Assembly (NCBI GenBank): GCA_023823795.1
Contig: CP085710.1
Span: 3,560,001-3,624,000, forward strand
Reading direction: 5' to 3'
Length of the DNA: 64,000 nucleotides
Source of the DNA: Bacillus sp. F19
Lineage (GTDB): Bacteria; Bacillota; Bacilli; Bacillales; Bacillaceae
How positions within the stretch are numbered: the stretch's first letter is position 1; every line of letters starts with the position of its first letter. A program made the position numbers and the translations under genes. Positions 1-8,512 of the stretch are shown in pieces. The notes beneath the pieces were generated by a model. That model made no database searches, was not told the DNA's origin, and was given only the letters and a program-made list of their open reading frames with translations.

Positions 1-300
1 GCCAGTTCCATTCACTTGTCTGCGAATAAGATAGCCGTATTTTTCATATTCAATGATTCTTCCTGATTTTGATGTGAAAGAAATTCTTTGAGGCTCAACA
101 CTCAAATTCGTTCCTTCCCGCATTTCAATAACTGTCTGCTGCAGAAAAACCTCCCATTCAAGAAGATTCAAATCATTTTTCCTGTCAGATATTTCATAAA
201 TGTAAGGGATAAGGAAGGCCGAAGAAGAAACAATAATGATGACTACGCTTAAAGAGAACAGCATATTAAGAAATGTAAATCCTTTATTCTCTAAAAGAAT
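1..300 (-). CDS. comGF: ComGF competence pseudopilus protein, 3' end outside window
   Basis: Reading on the minus strand from 300 gives LLENKGFTFLNMLFSLSVV followed by a hydrophobic stretch, the type IV pilin-like N-terminus expected of ComGF. It directly follows comGE in the usual comGA-GG order. The frame runs off the left edge, so about 100 codons are visible. No ATG, GTG or TTG lies in frame near the ribosome site (AAAGGAGG at 309-316). An ATT codon at 300 is nine bases after GGAGG and is the best start candidate. ComGF is a minor pseudopilin of the DNA-uptake apparatus. Confidence 0.8.
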   Translation of the reverse strand, partial: MLLENKGFTFLNMLFSLSVVIIIVSSSAFLIPYIYEISDRKNDLNLLEWEVFLQQTVIEMREGTNLSVEPQRISFTSKSGRIIEYEKYGYLIRRQVNGTG

Positions 301-616
301 ACATGCATTCCTCCTTTGCAGCATCATGGCTTTCCCAATTGATGCAAGCTTGATCAATGTCTTCCTCCTTGCTCCATGTTATCTTAAACTCTTGATCTTT
401 AATGAAAAGATTAACGTTCTCTTTTTCAAGATTTTCAAAATTCAGGGATTCAATGTGTTCTTTAAGCAGAACCAAGGCTTCATGGTGAATCTTGATTTCT
501 TCCCGCTCTTTTTTTAAGTATACCGATGCCGGAAGCAATATAAGAGAAATCATCGACCAAATACTAAAGGCCATAAGTGTTTCAGCCATAGTAAAACCTT
601 TACTGTCCTTCAACAT
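284..616 (-). CDS. comGE: ComGE minor pseudopilin
   Basis: 110 aa. Residues 6-25 (KGFTMAETLMAFSIWSMISL) form a prepilin-type motif: a Gly-Phe-Thr cleavage site followed by a hydrophobic helix. Two cysteines occur near the C-terminus (CIN and EECM). ComGE is a minor pseudopilin of the competence pilus that carries DNA through the cell wall. The start at 616 overlaps the end of comGD by 17 bases and the stop overlaps comGF, as in tightly coupled comG operons. Assignment rests on gene order plus the pilin motif. Confidence 0.85.
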   Translation of the reverse strand: MLKDSKGFTMAETLMAFSIWSMISLILLPASVYLKKEREEIKIHHEALVLLKEHIESLNFENLEKENVNLFIKDQEFKITWSKEEDIDQACINWESHDAAKEECMYSFRE

Positions 617-1070
617 TCATTCTCCCCATTCCCATATAAAAGATCATCCTGTACTTCTTATTGCGAAAGGTAACACTCATCGATCCGCTTGATAATATTC
701 CGCCTTCACTATTAAATTGGACGCGGGCATCCATTGTTAAAGGAGTCATTTGAATCCCCGAATCATATTTAACAGTAAATAACCTTTTCGCTGGTATACC
801 TCCTTCTACGCCGAAGTACTGATTTTTTGTTGTGTCAAAGAGAATCATCACACTTATTTTATTTGAGATTGCATGCTGCTGAGCATATAGGACATCTCTT
901 TCGAGCGCTTCAAAAAACAAGTCAGCTGTTTTTTGACTTTGAAAAGGCTGAACAATAAGCATCGTTATCACCATCAGAACAGACACAATGCTCATCACCA
1001 TAATTGTTTCTAACAGTGTATAGCCTGATTCATTCTTCTGTCTTTTCAGCAACCTTTCCATCGCCATCAA
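600..1070 (-). CDS. comGD: ComGD minor pseudopilin
   Basis: 156 aa. The prepilin peptidase motif is ESGYTLLETIMVMS near residues 14-27, followed by a hydrophobic helix. The C-terminal YRMIFYMGMGRMNVE resembles the conserved end of ComGD. The start is uncertain: ATG codons occur at 1070, 1067 and 1061, all overlapping the end of comGC. ComGD is a membrane-anchored minor pseudopilin needed for transformation pilus assembly with ComGC. Confidence 0.87.
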   Translation of the reverse strand: MMAMERLLKRQKNESGYTLLETIMVMSIVSVLMVITMLIVQPFQSQKTADLFFEALERDVLYAQQHAISNKISVMILFDTTKNQYFGVEGGIPAKRLFTVKYDSGIQMTPLTMDARVQFNSEGGILSSGSMSVTFRNKKYRMIFYMGMGRMNVEGQ

Positions 1071-1338
1071 TAATCAGCTCAGTTCCATTCGGGCAAACAG
1101 GGGATTCCTCAATATACTTCTCAGTCTTAAGATCCTCCATTGTGGGTACTGCTTTGAGTTCAATTTGATAGGCAGTTGACTGGGCCTGTACAGTATTTTT
1201 CAGCCCTTCGCATCCTTTTGCCTGAATATTCGAATGATGCTTCGTAATGTTCGGAATGGTAATCAAAAGCAGGACAGAAATCACAAGCAATACGATCAGC
1301 ATTTCTATTAAAGTAAAACCTTTCTCATTTTTAACCAT
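1030..1338 (-). CDS. comGC: ComGC major competence pseudopilin
   Basis: 102 aa. The start chosen is ATG 1338, after GAGGGGG. It begins MVKNEKGFTLIEMLIVLLVI, a classical class IV prepilin leader with cleavage after Gly and Glu at mature position 5. Cysteines in KGCEG and SPVCP would form the intramolecular disulfide known in ComGC. It is the major subunit of the transformation pseudopilus. It lies between comGB and comGD. The open frame continues further upstream but overlaps comGB there, so that extension was not used. Confidence 0.93.
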   Translation of the reverse strand: MVKNEKGFTLIEMLIVLLVISVLLLITIPNITKHHSNIQAKGCEGLKNTVQAQSTAYQIELKAVPTMEDLKTEKYIEESPVCPNGTELIIDGDGKVAEKTEE

Positions 1339-1376
1339 GGTGTTCCCCCTCTTTATTAAATTTATTTTGACTGATT

Positions 1377-2411
1377 TTATAAAGCTTCCATCATATGATA
1401 CATTGGCAAAATCATTGATAAATACATCATTAAGACCGTCATGCCGACTGCAAAATAAGCTGCGGGCTGTATCAGCATAATCCACTTCATTAATTTGTTC
1501 TCAAGCCGTTCTAGAACAAATTGACTGTAAGTATAGAGCTCCCTCGCTAAATGCCCATTTGCTTGTCCATGCCCGATTACCTGAGTCAGTTCCTTCTCAT
1601 AAAATAAGTTTCGTGCAACTAAACCTTCAAAACGCTCTCCTTTCTTTAGATGATCAATAAACCAGGAAGCTTCATCCCTGTAGAATGGGAGCAAGTTTTG
1701 ATTTTCAAAGACTGTCAGGCTTTCATATATAGATAATCCGCCTTGCAATAAATTGCTTAACTGCAACGAAAAGTAATAACTGTTAATGAGGATCACAAAT
1801 TTCTTCCAGAGCGGAATTTTTATTGCAATTCTCATTTTTTCCTGCGGCAGAAGCTTTTTAAAATAGCTAATGTAAAAAATGCTGCCGAGAACAAAAAGCA
1901 TGAGGATAAAAATGAGGAATAACTTAGTGCCTTGAAAGATTATAAAAAGAATTTCAGTTAGTATACTTGGCTTAATATTCATTGAATGATAGATTTGCTG
2001 AAACTGCGGAGCAATAACTGACTGAGAGATATACAGAAGAATACCAATCGTAAAAAAGAGGAAAAGAGGATATTGCAGAACTTTTTTCATTTTTTCGTGC
2101 TGCACAAGCTTGCGGTTCAGCATTTCCCCCCCTTCTCTAAGAGCAATTTCAAGATCTCCATGCCTTTCTGCAAAGTACAAATAACTTAGCACTTCATTAT
2201 GGAAGCGCAGCTTTTCAAATGCTGTGCGGACAGGTACTCCTTTAGATAATTCCCGCAAGCAAAAGAAAACCGCTTGTTTCTTTTCCTCATTTAAATCAAT
2301 TGAGGTGAACTTCATTGCTTCATTCAGCGTATATCCTTTTTCCAATAGATCGCTGAGTCTTTTTAAGAACATTGCCTGATCTTTGATTAACCACTTTTTC
2401 TTAATCTTCAT
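1377..2411 (-). CDS. comGB: ComGB competence pilus inner-membrane platform protein
   Basis: 344 aa, the usual size for ComGB (GspF/PilC family). Three hydrophobic segments are visible (around residues 115-140, 160-185 and 318-340) with conserved GspF-like features, including HGDLEIAL and HGQANGHL. It is the polytopic platform recruiting the ComGA ATPase. Its start at 2411 overlaps the end of comGA by 11 bases. Because comGA is split by the transposon, comGB and the genes after it have lost the native comG promoter. Confidence 0.93.
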   Translation of the reverse strand: MKIKKKWLIKDQAMFLKRLSDLLEKGYTLNEAMKFTSIDLNEEKKQAVFFCLRELSKGVPVRTAFEKLRFHNEVLSYLYFAERHGDLEIALREGGEMLNRKLVQHEKMKKVLQYPLFLFFTIGILLYISQSVIAPQFQQIYHSMNIKPSILTEILFIIFQGTKLFLIFILMLFVLGSIFYISYFKKLLPQEKMRIAIKIPLWKKFVILINSYYFSLQLSNLLQGGLSIYESLTVFENQNLLPFYRDEASWFIDHLKKGERFEGLVARNLFYEKELTQVIGHGQANGHLARELYTYSQFVLERLENKLMKWIMLIQPAAYFAVGMTVLMMYLSMILPMYHMMEAL

Positions 2412-2668
2412 ATTGAAAAATCCATTTATGCATTGACTGATTGGATAAATAGCCTAAAGCAATTCCTTTTTTAATAACATCTTTTAAGGTTATATAGTCA
2501 CAATCCACTTCCTCTCCCCGGGCTTCTTTTAAGGCAAGAGTCAGATTTTTTCCATAAAGCATCTCGAAAATTCCAAGTCGTCTGGACTTTCTCATTTTTT
2601 TGCAGTGAGGAGAGCATTCATTTGCGCAAAAAGGGCATTTCACTGCTACGAGCCTTTGTGCCACAACA
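2401..2668 (-). pseudogene. comGA: ComGA 3' fragment, cut off by the transposon
   Basis: This is the C-terminal end of the competence pilus assembly ATPase: VAQRLVAVKCPFCANECSPH and about 70 further residues. The cysteine-rich segment is typical of GspE/PilB family C-termini. The fragment has a fortuitous in-frame ATG but no start of its own. Joining bases 63956-63157 to 2668-2401 gives 1068 nt, which is 355 codons plus stop with frame kept, close to the 356 aa I recall for B. subtilis ComGA. Confidence 0.92.
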
Positions 2669-2673
2669 GCTAT
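2669..2673. repeat. 5-bp target-site duplication, left copy
   Basis: GCTAT directly abuts the left transposon tip (TGTAATCC at 2674). It is identical to 63157-63161 beside the right tip. Five-base duplications are typical of Tn7/Tn5053-type transposition. Confidence 0.92.
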
Positions 2674-2810
2674 TGTAATCCTTCAAACAACTTGAGACAC
2701 AACCATCTATAAACCCTGTTATCATAACTATGGTTGTCAAATATCTTGAGAAACCTTTTCACAAAGATTGCGATAGAAGAAACTTCTTCCACAGACCGTG
2801 AGAATGGAAT
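2674..2810. repeat. Left transposon end with TnsB-type binding repeats
   Basis: The tip is TGTAATCC. Copies of a CTTGAGA repeat occur at 2688-2698 (CAACTTGAGAC) and 2741-2753 (ATATCTTGAGAAA), with a weaker ACCGTGAGA at 2795-2803. The same motif recurs inverted at the right end. By analogy with Tn7 these are inferred TnsB binding sites. Confidence 0.85.
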
Positions 2811-2830
2811 CATCCGTTTGAAACCAAGAA

Positions 2831-2856
2831 AAAACCACTTAAAGAGAAGTGGTTTT
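2831..2856 (-). terminator. Terminator overlapping the end of tniQ-1
   Basis: Inverted repeat AAAACCACTT/AAGTGGTTTT with a 6-base spacer, followed on the minus strand by T-rich sequence. The tniQ-1 stop codon lies inside the hairpin. It would stop transposition-gene transcription from reading out across the left end into the comGA/comGB remnant. Confidence 0.7.
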
Positions 2857-4641
2857 ATTATCTAAGTATTCTATACATTCTTGTTTGCTCCATCTTTTAA
2901 TCCTCATTAAATGACCTATAATTTGATCCTTACTCACATAACCTGCTTTATCATATGAAACGTCTCTGTATTCTAATTTTAAAATTGTTTCTACCCATTT
3001 GTTGACTGTGCGTTGTCCAACACCAAAGATTTTTTGTATCTCTTTTTTTGTATATCCAAACCTTTCAATGCGTTTCAACTTCTCTTGAAAAACAATTTCA
3101 TCCAGATCTTTTCGACTTATAAATAATCCTTTAAAATTCATCTGATCTTTTAATATAGACGAATTTAACTTACGCTGACTAATCAGTAGAATAAGATCGA
3201 CTGGTTCAATTGATATCAGTCTCGTCATAAGAGTCGCCTTGTTAAAAACAACTTCGTCGTCATTTGGACTTTCAATTACTCTGCAGTTTTTAATAATAGT
3301 CTGCAAAAAATGTATTAAGTTATCCTTATTAATGAGCCAAATGGGATAACCATCTAAGGCAGGACCGTGTTTAGCATCTATCATTCCCTGATTAACCAAA
3401 TCTTCCGTTCTATCTAAATTGAGCCCAAGAAATTTTGATGCCCTTAATAAACTCCAGGATTGCTTTTTCAATTGCATGTACGTGGCAACGCTTTCCTTTT
3501 CTATCAAGCGAATGAGACGTCCCTGCTTAAACTCAGTAGAACAAGATAATAATCCGTATTCACACAAACGGAGAACTACTTTATACTCAGAGTTTATCAT
3601 CCTTATTGTTTCATTTATAGAAAGGAACTTTTTTTCTATTTTAAGCGGTCTAATAGCTTTCCGCTCATTTATATACTCAGATGTTAACGTATTCAGGTGA
3701 TTCGTATAAACTTGATGATAGAAGGAACCTCTAGGATGTGAAACTACCTTTTTAAGCAATCTGTATCTATTTGCCCTAGTGTCTTTCGAAATTAAATCCC
3801 CATCCATATATTCTATTATCTTCGGAAGGAATTTATCAGGTTTAGTTAGTAAATAAAAGATGTGATTCACAATAAAATTCATCATACTAATATCTCTTCT
3901 AATATTGCTATTTCTTAAAAATATAACCCTATCAGACTCACATTTCATTTTAAGATGGTTGATCCGCTCAATTTTGAAATTGTCGATCATCTGGCTGCAA
4001 AGGTAAAACAATTGAAAAAATTCGGTCCTTTCTAATGTAATCTGGTTCGAACGATTGCTAAGCTGAGCATTTTCGTTTAAAAGTAAACCCTGGACTTTCT
4101 TTTGAATATATAAACTTAATTTGTCTGGAAGTTCACCTTTAATATCAGCGGATGAGTAAGAAGATCCACACTTACACTTATCCCTCATAAATCGTGAAAG
4201 AATGATTGGATCGCCACAATGGTTACACTTCTCTAACAGCCATTGATTATGTTTTGTGCAAATCGTTACTACAGAAACATCCCAGTGTAATCGATAATAA
4301 AAATCTTCTCTGATGCAACTCGGACAATACTTGGCATAATATTTTTCGTACATACACTGATTCTCTAACTGATTAGGTGAATGGCCAAAGATAACCCCAT
4401 TATACTTATTTAAGAACATTGGGGCAGGGTCCATCCCCATCAGATTTACGTAATCTCTTAAAAAGACAGACCATTTTTTTTTTGGATCAAAATAATTACA
4501 ATTCGTTCTATAGATAGTACCTTTGATCTCTATTAATGCAGTGCCCAAATGATCAAAGAAATTGGCAATAAATGTTCGGTGAAGATAAGAATAGAGACTT
4601 TCGTTTTCCTTAACCTCTACCCTGAATTGTGGTGGCCTCAT
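2839..4641 (-). CDS. tniQ: TniQ/TnsD family target-selection protein 1
   Basis: 600 aa. The N-terminus has the TniQ pattern NESLYSYLHR (about residues 13-22). Zinc-binding cysteines follow: CPSC near 110, the HWDVSVVTICTKHNQWLLEKC segment, then CNHC and CKCG near 140-160. A long C-terminal part has several helix-turn-helix-like segments (GYTKKEIQKIFGVGQRTVNK), as expected of a TnsD-type sequence-specific target selector. It lies 165 bp from the left tip, after tnsC, and is separated from it by a terminator. Inference: this TnsD-like protein probably recognises comGA; which of the two TniQ proteins does so cannot be decided here. Confidence 0.88.
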   Translation of the reverse strand: MRPPQFRVEVKENESLYSYLHRTFIANFFDHLGTALIEIKGTIYRTNCNYFDPKKKWSVFLRDYVNLMGMDPAPMFLNKYNGVIFGHSPNQLENQCMYEKYYAKYCPSCIREDFYYRLHWDVSVVTICTKHNQWLLEKCNHCGDPIILSRFMRDKCKCGSSYSSADIKGELPDKLSLYIQKKVQGLLLNENAQLSNRSNQITLERTEFFQLFYLCSQMIDNFKIERINHLKMKCESDRVIFLRNSNIRRDISMMNFIVNHIFYLLTKPDKFLPKIIEYMDGDLISKDTRANRYRLLKKVVSHPRGSFYHQVYTNHLNTLTSEYINERKAIRPLKIEKKFLSINETIRMINSEYKVVLRLCEYGLLSCSTEFKQGRLIRLIEKESVATYMQLKKQSWSLLRASKFLGLNLDRTEDLVNQGMIDAKHGPALDGYPIWLINKDNLIHFLQTIIKNCRVIESPNDDEVVFNKATLMTRLISIEPVDLILLISQRKLNSSILKDQMNFKGLFISRKDLDEIVFQEKLKRIERFGYTKKEIQKIFGVGQRTVNKWVETILKLEYRDVSYDKAGYVSKDQIIGHLMRIKRWSKQECIEYLDNKTTSL

Positions 4642-4668
4642 TTGAGTTCTCCTTTGAATGTAATAAAA

Positions 4669-4690
4669 ATAAGCGGGTTACCCCGCTTAT
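4669..4690 (-). terminator. Hairpin between tnsC and tniQ-1
   Basis: Inverted repeat ATAAGCGGG/CCCGCTTAT directly after the tnsC stop, before the tniQ-1 start. On the minus strand it is followed by A/T-rich sequence. It may attenuate tniQ expression relative to tnsBC. Confidence 0.6.
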
Positions 4691-4695
4691 AAAAA

Positions 4696-5634
4696 TTAGA
4701 CAGAAACCTTTGTCGTTCGATGTATCGAGAATTCTTTTTGAGCAAAAGGATTCATTTTGCCTTCCTCAAGCAAATGAGCTTGAAGCTGGAACCCCTTTGC
4801 AAGATCTTTTAAATCGATCTTGTCTTTTTGATCTTTGATGGCATTTTCAGCTGCTTCTCTCACGATTTTAATGATCGAGTCCATCAAGCCATTTGTTGCA
4901 TAATAGAATCGTTCCGCCATATCGCCTAATCCCGCCATTTCAACAAACGGCAACTGGCTATCAATCAGATGCAAGAGCGTACGGAATTCTTTGACACTGT
5001 CCTCCGTATCATAAGCAAACGTTGTTAAATCATACCTGATAGAAAATCTTCGATTTAGTTGGGAACTGGCTTTCAAAACTTGTTTTGATTCCGCCATTCC
5101 AAACAGTACACACGGTACGTTTGTCCGATTAACGAGGGATTTGAAACAATCCGACACTTTGTTTATCCTTAAATGATCATCCGTTTGAACAAAATGCTGC
5201 ACCTCGTCCAATATAATGATCTCAATTCCGCACTTTTGAATCAGGTTTTCCAACCGATGATTTTTATTGCCGATTGTCCCTTTAACAGGGAAAGGGTCCC
5301 CTAATTTTTCAAGCAGTGTTTCCATGAACGTATTAATGGTTGCTGGGCTTACAACCTCTGCATGAAGAATGGTTTTTTTGGTTTGTGTTTCTCCACTCAC
5401 AACCTGACCGTATTTTTGTAAATACGTCTTAATAACGGTTGTTTTACCTGACCCTGACAAACCTGTAATCAATCCGCTCAATGGGGTTTCTGATGTGTGA
5501 ATCGAATCATGACACTTTCGAATTAATCCGAGGGCATGGTTGAAACGCGGATGGAGAATTTTGATGTTTTTCAGTGCTTTCTTTTTCTCCTCCAACGTGT
5601 AATGGCTGAATGTTGCTTTTTTCTCAATTTGCAT
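4696..5634 (-). CDS. tnsC: TnsC/TniB AAA+ transposition regulator
   Basis: 312 aa from ATG 5634, which follows GGAGTG and overlaps the tnsB end by 11 bases. A longer frame from 5670 exists but lies inside tnsB. Walker A GLSGSGKTT is at about residues 58-66, and Walker B IIILDEVQHF at 138-148. Known role of the family: an ATP-dependent matchmaker that loads at the target chosen by TniQ and activates TnsB. It is TniB-sized, shorter than Tn7 TnsC (555 aa), like the Tn5053 and type V-K CAST proteins. Confidence 0.92.
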   Translation of the reverse strand: MQIEKKATFSHYTLEEKKKALKNIKILHPRFNHALGLIRKCHDSIHTSETPLSGLITGLSGSGKTTVIKTYLQKYGQVVSGETQTKKTILHAEVVSPATINTFMETLLEKLGDPFPVKGTIGNKNHRLENLIQKCGIEIIILDEVQHFVQTDDHLRINKVSDCFKSLVNRTNVPCVLFGMAESKQVLKASSQLNRRFSIRYDLTTFAYDTEDSVKEFRTLLHLIDSQLPFVEMAGLGDMAERFYYATNGLMDSIIKIVREAAENAIKDQKDKIDLKDLAKGFQLQAHLLEEGKMNPFAQKEFSIHRTTKVSV

Positions 5635-7624
5635 TAAATACACTCCAGTCGCTATAATCGATTTCTTCACTAATACTTACTACTTTTGGTTCCTTTTTCT
5701 TAGGCTTTTTTGGTTTTTCAATCCGAACTTCGTAATCTTGTACGGTCACTTCTTTTTGCTCTGTAGATATGTTCTGATTCGATCCAACACCCTCGAATCT
5801 CTTCTCTTTTCGTCTTACCGTAAGGGTTTTTTTTGTTTCTGCTTTGCACATTGCCATTAACTCCGCTTTCGCTGCTGCAAGAGCAGACCTGTCTACTGAT
5901 TTTTTTGTTTCTCTCACTTTTGAAAGAATGGCTTTATGAGCATACTCATTTAAATTTAAAGAGTACTTTTGATCTGTACAAGGTACTTCGAGGTACACTT
6001 TGCTGCATTCATCATAAACGTAAATCTTAGAAATGTTTGTAGGATCATACTTGAACTTGACCTCATTTTTCCCCTTTGACTTGGTTATTTCATGCCGCAA
6101 CTGAAATAATTGATCAGAGTTATAGTAGAGATAATTGGTGCGTATCCCATGACGCTGAATACTACCCTCCCCGAGTTTCATCAGCATGATCTTCCAGTCT
6201 AAAGGTTTTTCTGGGATAGGCGGTGCGGGTGTTGCTTTTAAGGCATCTGCCCAAATCTCTGACGGCACCCCTTTAATACCGTTGTGAAAATCTTGTGCAT
6301 AGTAATCAAGAAGCCACTTATGGAACATTTCGACAAGCATATCGAAACTGATTACAGCATTTTTTACGGGATTGTACTCTCCCTTTTGAACGGTATTGGA
6401 AAACGTTGTTCCCTTTGTCTGATGAAGGAGTTCAGTGTTGATTGTTCTGAAATGGCGTTCTACCGATCCTTTATACCAGGGAGCTTTCACTTTACAATAG
6501 TATCGATTAATCTGAAGCTGAATACACGCTTCAATAAAATGCTTACTATGAAATTCCTTTCCGTTATCTAAAACGAGAAGTTCAGGAATTCCATAAGCGA
6601 GCCACTTATTTTTTATGTTCGGATACTTACTAGAGATGTACGTTTTTGGCGAAATGGCGTGAGATAAAGCATGCATAACAGATGTGTAAGACGGCGGCTC
6701 GAATCCGATGTAGTATCCTAGAGGATAACCACTGAATACATCTAAACATACAGTAATCCAAGGCCTCCCAATCGGCAGCCTGCTTTTTTCATCTACTACA
6801 AATAAATCTAACCTGGTATGATCTACCTCGACCCTTTGCAGAATATACTCTGGTCTCTGATTTGCATTTACCTGGCCGAACTTTGCTTTAGCAAAGGCTT
6901 GTCCTTTACGAGCTTTAGCAACGTCATATTTTGAATACTCTTTCATCCTCCTTCTAACGGTTGACTCGGAAGGATGATGAAGAAGCGTCTTGTCTTTTTC
7001 CTTTTTTCCTTTTTGCTCCTTGTTGTATAAATCGATTCTATGAACCACTTCCTCACAAACGGATGTTGCTGTAAAATTCACTGGAGCGAAAATCATTTCT
7101 TCAATGACTTGATCAATGATCGAATCTACTTTATTGAAAAGTCTATTGCCCCTCGCTCTGTTATCGCTGGGAACTAAGGAAAAGATATCTCCCTCGCTAT
7201 CCTTATAAGCTTTCATCCATCTGTACAACGACTTGTCAGAGACAATATGCCCCTCCGATTTCAGTGTATCAACTCTGGATTTGATGTAAGGTCTAAGCGA
7301 TTTGACGTTGAGACTTAATAGCGGCTCGATTGCACGTAGGCGGAACATCGCCTTTTCTTTATCCTTTTCTGGAACCATTGTAAAATCTGAATATCGGTCC
7401 ACTTTCGTATTGAGCCCTGCACCTGTTTTCTCGTAATAAGCAAACTCAAGATTTCCTTTTTCATAATTGGCCAGGATATCCTCTCTAGAGAACTGCTCTG
7501 TCACACCTTTGAACTCCAAATCACTCCCTTCAAATAAATCCTTTTCCAGTTGTTTTGTAATTTCAAAGGAACGCCCGTTTAATAAAAAGCGGGTACCCAG
7601 ACCAATAAAAACGGCCATAACCAT
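5624..7624 (-). CDS. tnsB: TnsB/TniA DDE transposase
   Basis: 666 aa. The N-terminal third contains helix-turn-helix segments (KSLYRWMKAY, STVRRRMKEY) for end binding. The rve-type RNase H fold carries the catalytic triad D268 (VEVDHTRLD), D353 (LVLDNGKEF) and E389 (KGSVERHF), with D-E spacing of 36. The C-terminus is basic and Lys-rich. It joins and cuts the 3' ends of the transposon. ATG 7624 follows AAAGGATG. No TnsA domain is fused at the N-terminus and no tnsA gene lies upstream, so second-strand (5') cleavage has no visible enzyme. Confidence 0.93.
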   Translation of the reverse strand: MVMAVFIGLGTRFLLNGRSFEITKQLEKDLFEGSDLEFKGVTEQFSREDILANYEKGNLEFAYYEKTGAGLNTKVDRYSDFTMVPEKDKEKAMFRLRAIEPLLSLNVKSLRPYIKSRVDTLKSEGHIVSDKSLYRWMKAYKDSEGDIFSLVPSDNRARGNRLFNKVDSIIDQVIEEMIFAPVNFTATSVCEEVVHRIDLYNKEQKGKKEKDKTLLHHPSESTVRRRMKEYSKYDVAKARKGQAFAKAKFGQVNANQRPEYILQRVEVDHTRLDLFVVDEKSRLPIGRPWITVCLDVFSGYPLGYYIGFEPPSYTSVMHALSHAISPKTYISSKYPNIKNKWLAYGIPELLVLDNGKEFHSKHFIEACIQLQINRYYCKVKAPWYKGSVERHFRTINTELLHQTKGTTFSNTVQKGEYNPVKNAVISFDMLVEMFHKWLLDYYAQDFHNGIKGVPSEIWADALKATPAPPIPEKPLDWKIMLMKLGEGSIQRHGIRTNYLYYNSDQLFQLRHEITKSKGKNEVKFKYDPTNISKIYVYDECSKVYLEVPCTDQKYSLNLNEYAHKAILSKVRETKKSVDRSALAAAKAELMAMCKAETKKTLTVRRKEKRFEGVGSNQNISTEQKEVTVQDYEVRIEKPKKPKKKEPKVVSISEEIDYSDWSVFNAN

Positions 7625-7627
7625 TCA

Positions 7628-8110
7628 CATCCTTTCTTTTTTTTATCGTCGACTCTTTAAAACTCTGTGTCTCGAAGCACAAGTTGAATTCTAGCCGCTA
7701 CCAAGACACCGAGTATACAGGAAATTTATGGTAACTGTTGAAAGTGCAAATGAGGTTTTGTATAATAAAAGATTAAAAAATATTTTTCTATAATTTAAAA
7801 GAAAAACAAGAAATAAAATAAGAAACCAACTCATATCAACGGTTTAAGCGGCTTTTTTATTGCTTAAATCTTAAAAGCATGACAAACAGAAATTTTTTTT
7901 GTTTTTCTGCATATTCCCCTCTCTTAGGTTTCAAGATTTATCAGATTAAGATTAATATACGCCACAGATAGGAAAATATTCATGATTGTAAACATTATTT
8001 ATTATCGTAAATAAGTACCTTTTTATCTCTTTTTCTGATTAGAGGATTTTTCTATGAGAATGTGGAAAGAAATGATAATAAATAAAACCGACATGAACGT
8101 GGAGGTCATA
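7628..8110. promoter_or_regulatory. Divergent intergenic region between tnsB and the XRE regulator
   Basis: About 480 bp of very A/T-rich DNA without a convincing gene. It must hold the promoters for tnsBC (minus) and the regulator (plus). An inverted repeat TTATTTA-ttatcg-TAAATAA at 7995-8014 is a candidate operator, and TTTAAGC/GCTTAAA near 7842-7868 is another small dyad. No promoter can be assigned with confidence. Confidence 0.4.
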
Positions 8111-8464
8111 ATGTTTAGAGATATCGGAGAGCAGATCAGACATGCTAGAAATATAAAGGGTATCGGTCTTAATGATTTTGCTCAAAAAATTGGTGTGTCA
8201 CCCGCGTACTTAAGTAACTTGGAAACAGGCAAAACAGATACAATTAGTATTTTCTCATTGGATAACCTGAACAAAGAACTGAATCTCTTTCCAATTAATC
8301 AAATGAAATTTGAGGAGTTGACGTTAGAATCTGATGAGCGGACCAACGAAGTCTTTCTTTCTCTCTTTCAATTACAAAATGAAGACCGTGAAACATTTGA
8401 TCACGTATTACTTCTCATTGAGCAAGCTCTTAAAATCGTTTCGGTGAATAAAAAAGCAAATTAA
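8111..8464 (+). CDS. XRE-family transcriptional regulator
   Basis: 117 aa from ATG 8111, which has GGAGGTCATA directly before it. The longer frame from 8054 lacks a ribosome site. Residues 4-60 form a lambda repressor-type helix-turn-helix: GEQIRHARNIKGIGLNDFAQ then IGVSPAYLSNLETGKT. The helical C-terminal half may dimerise. It is divergent from tnsB and convergent with tniQ-2, so it may regulate transposition genes (inference). Confidence 0.85.
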   Translation: MFRDIGEQIRHARNIKGIGLNDFAQKIGVSPAYLSNLETGKTDTISIFSLDNLNKELNLFPINQMKFEELTLESDERTNEVFLSLFQLQNEDRETFDHVLLLIEQALKIVSVNKKAN

Positions 8465-8467
8465 TCA

Positions 8468-8500
8468 AAAAAATAGACATCCAGCAGATGTCTATTTTTT
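8468..8500. terminator. Bidirectional terminator between XRE gene and tniQ-2
   Basis: AAAAAATAGACATC/GATGTCTATTTTTT with a 5-base loop, a 14-bp perfect stem with A/T tails on both sides, placed between convergent genes. Confidence 0.9.
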
Positions 8501-8512
8501 GTCCAACCTTAT

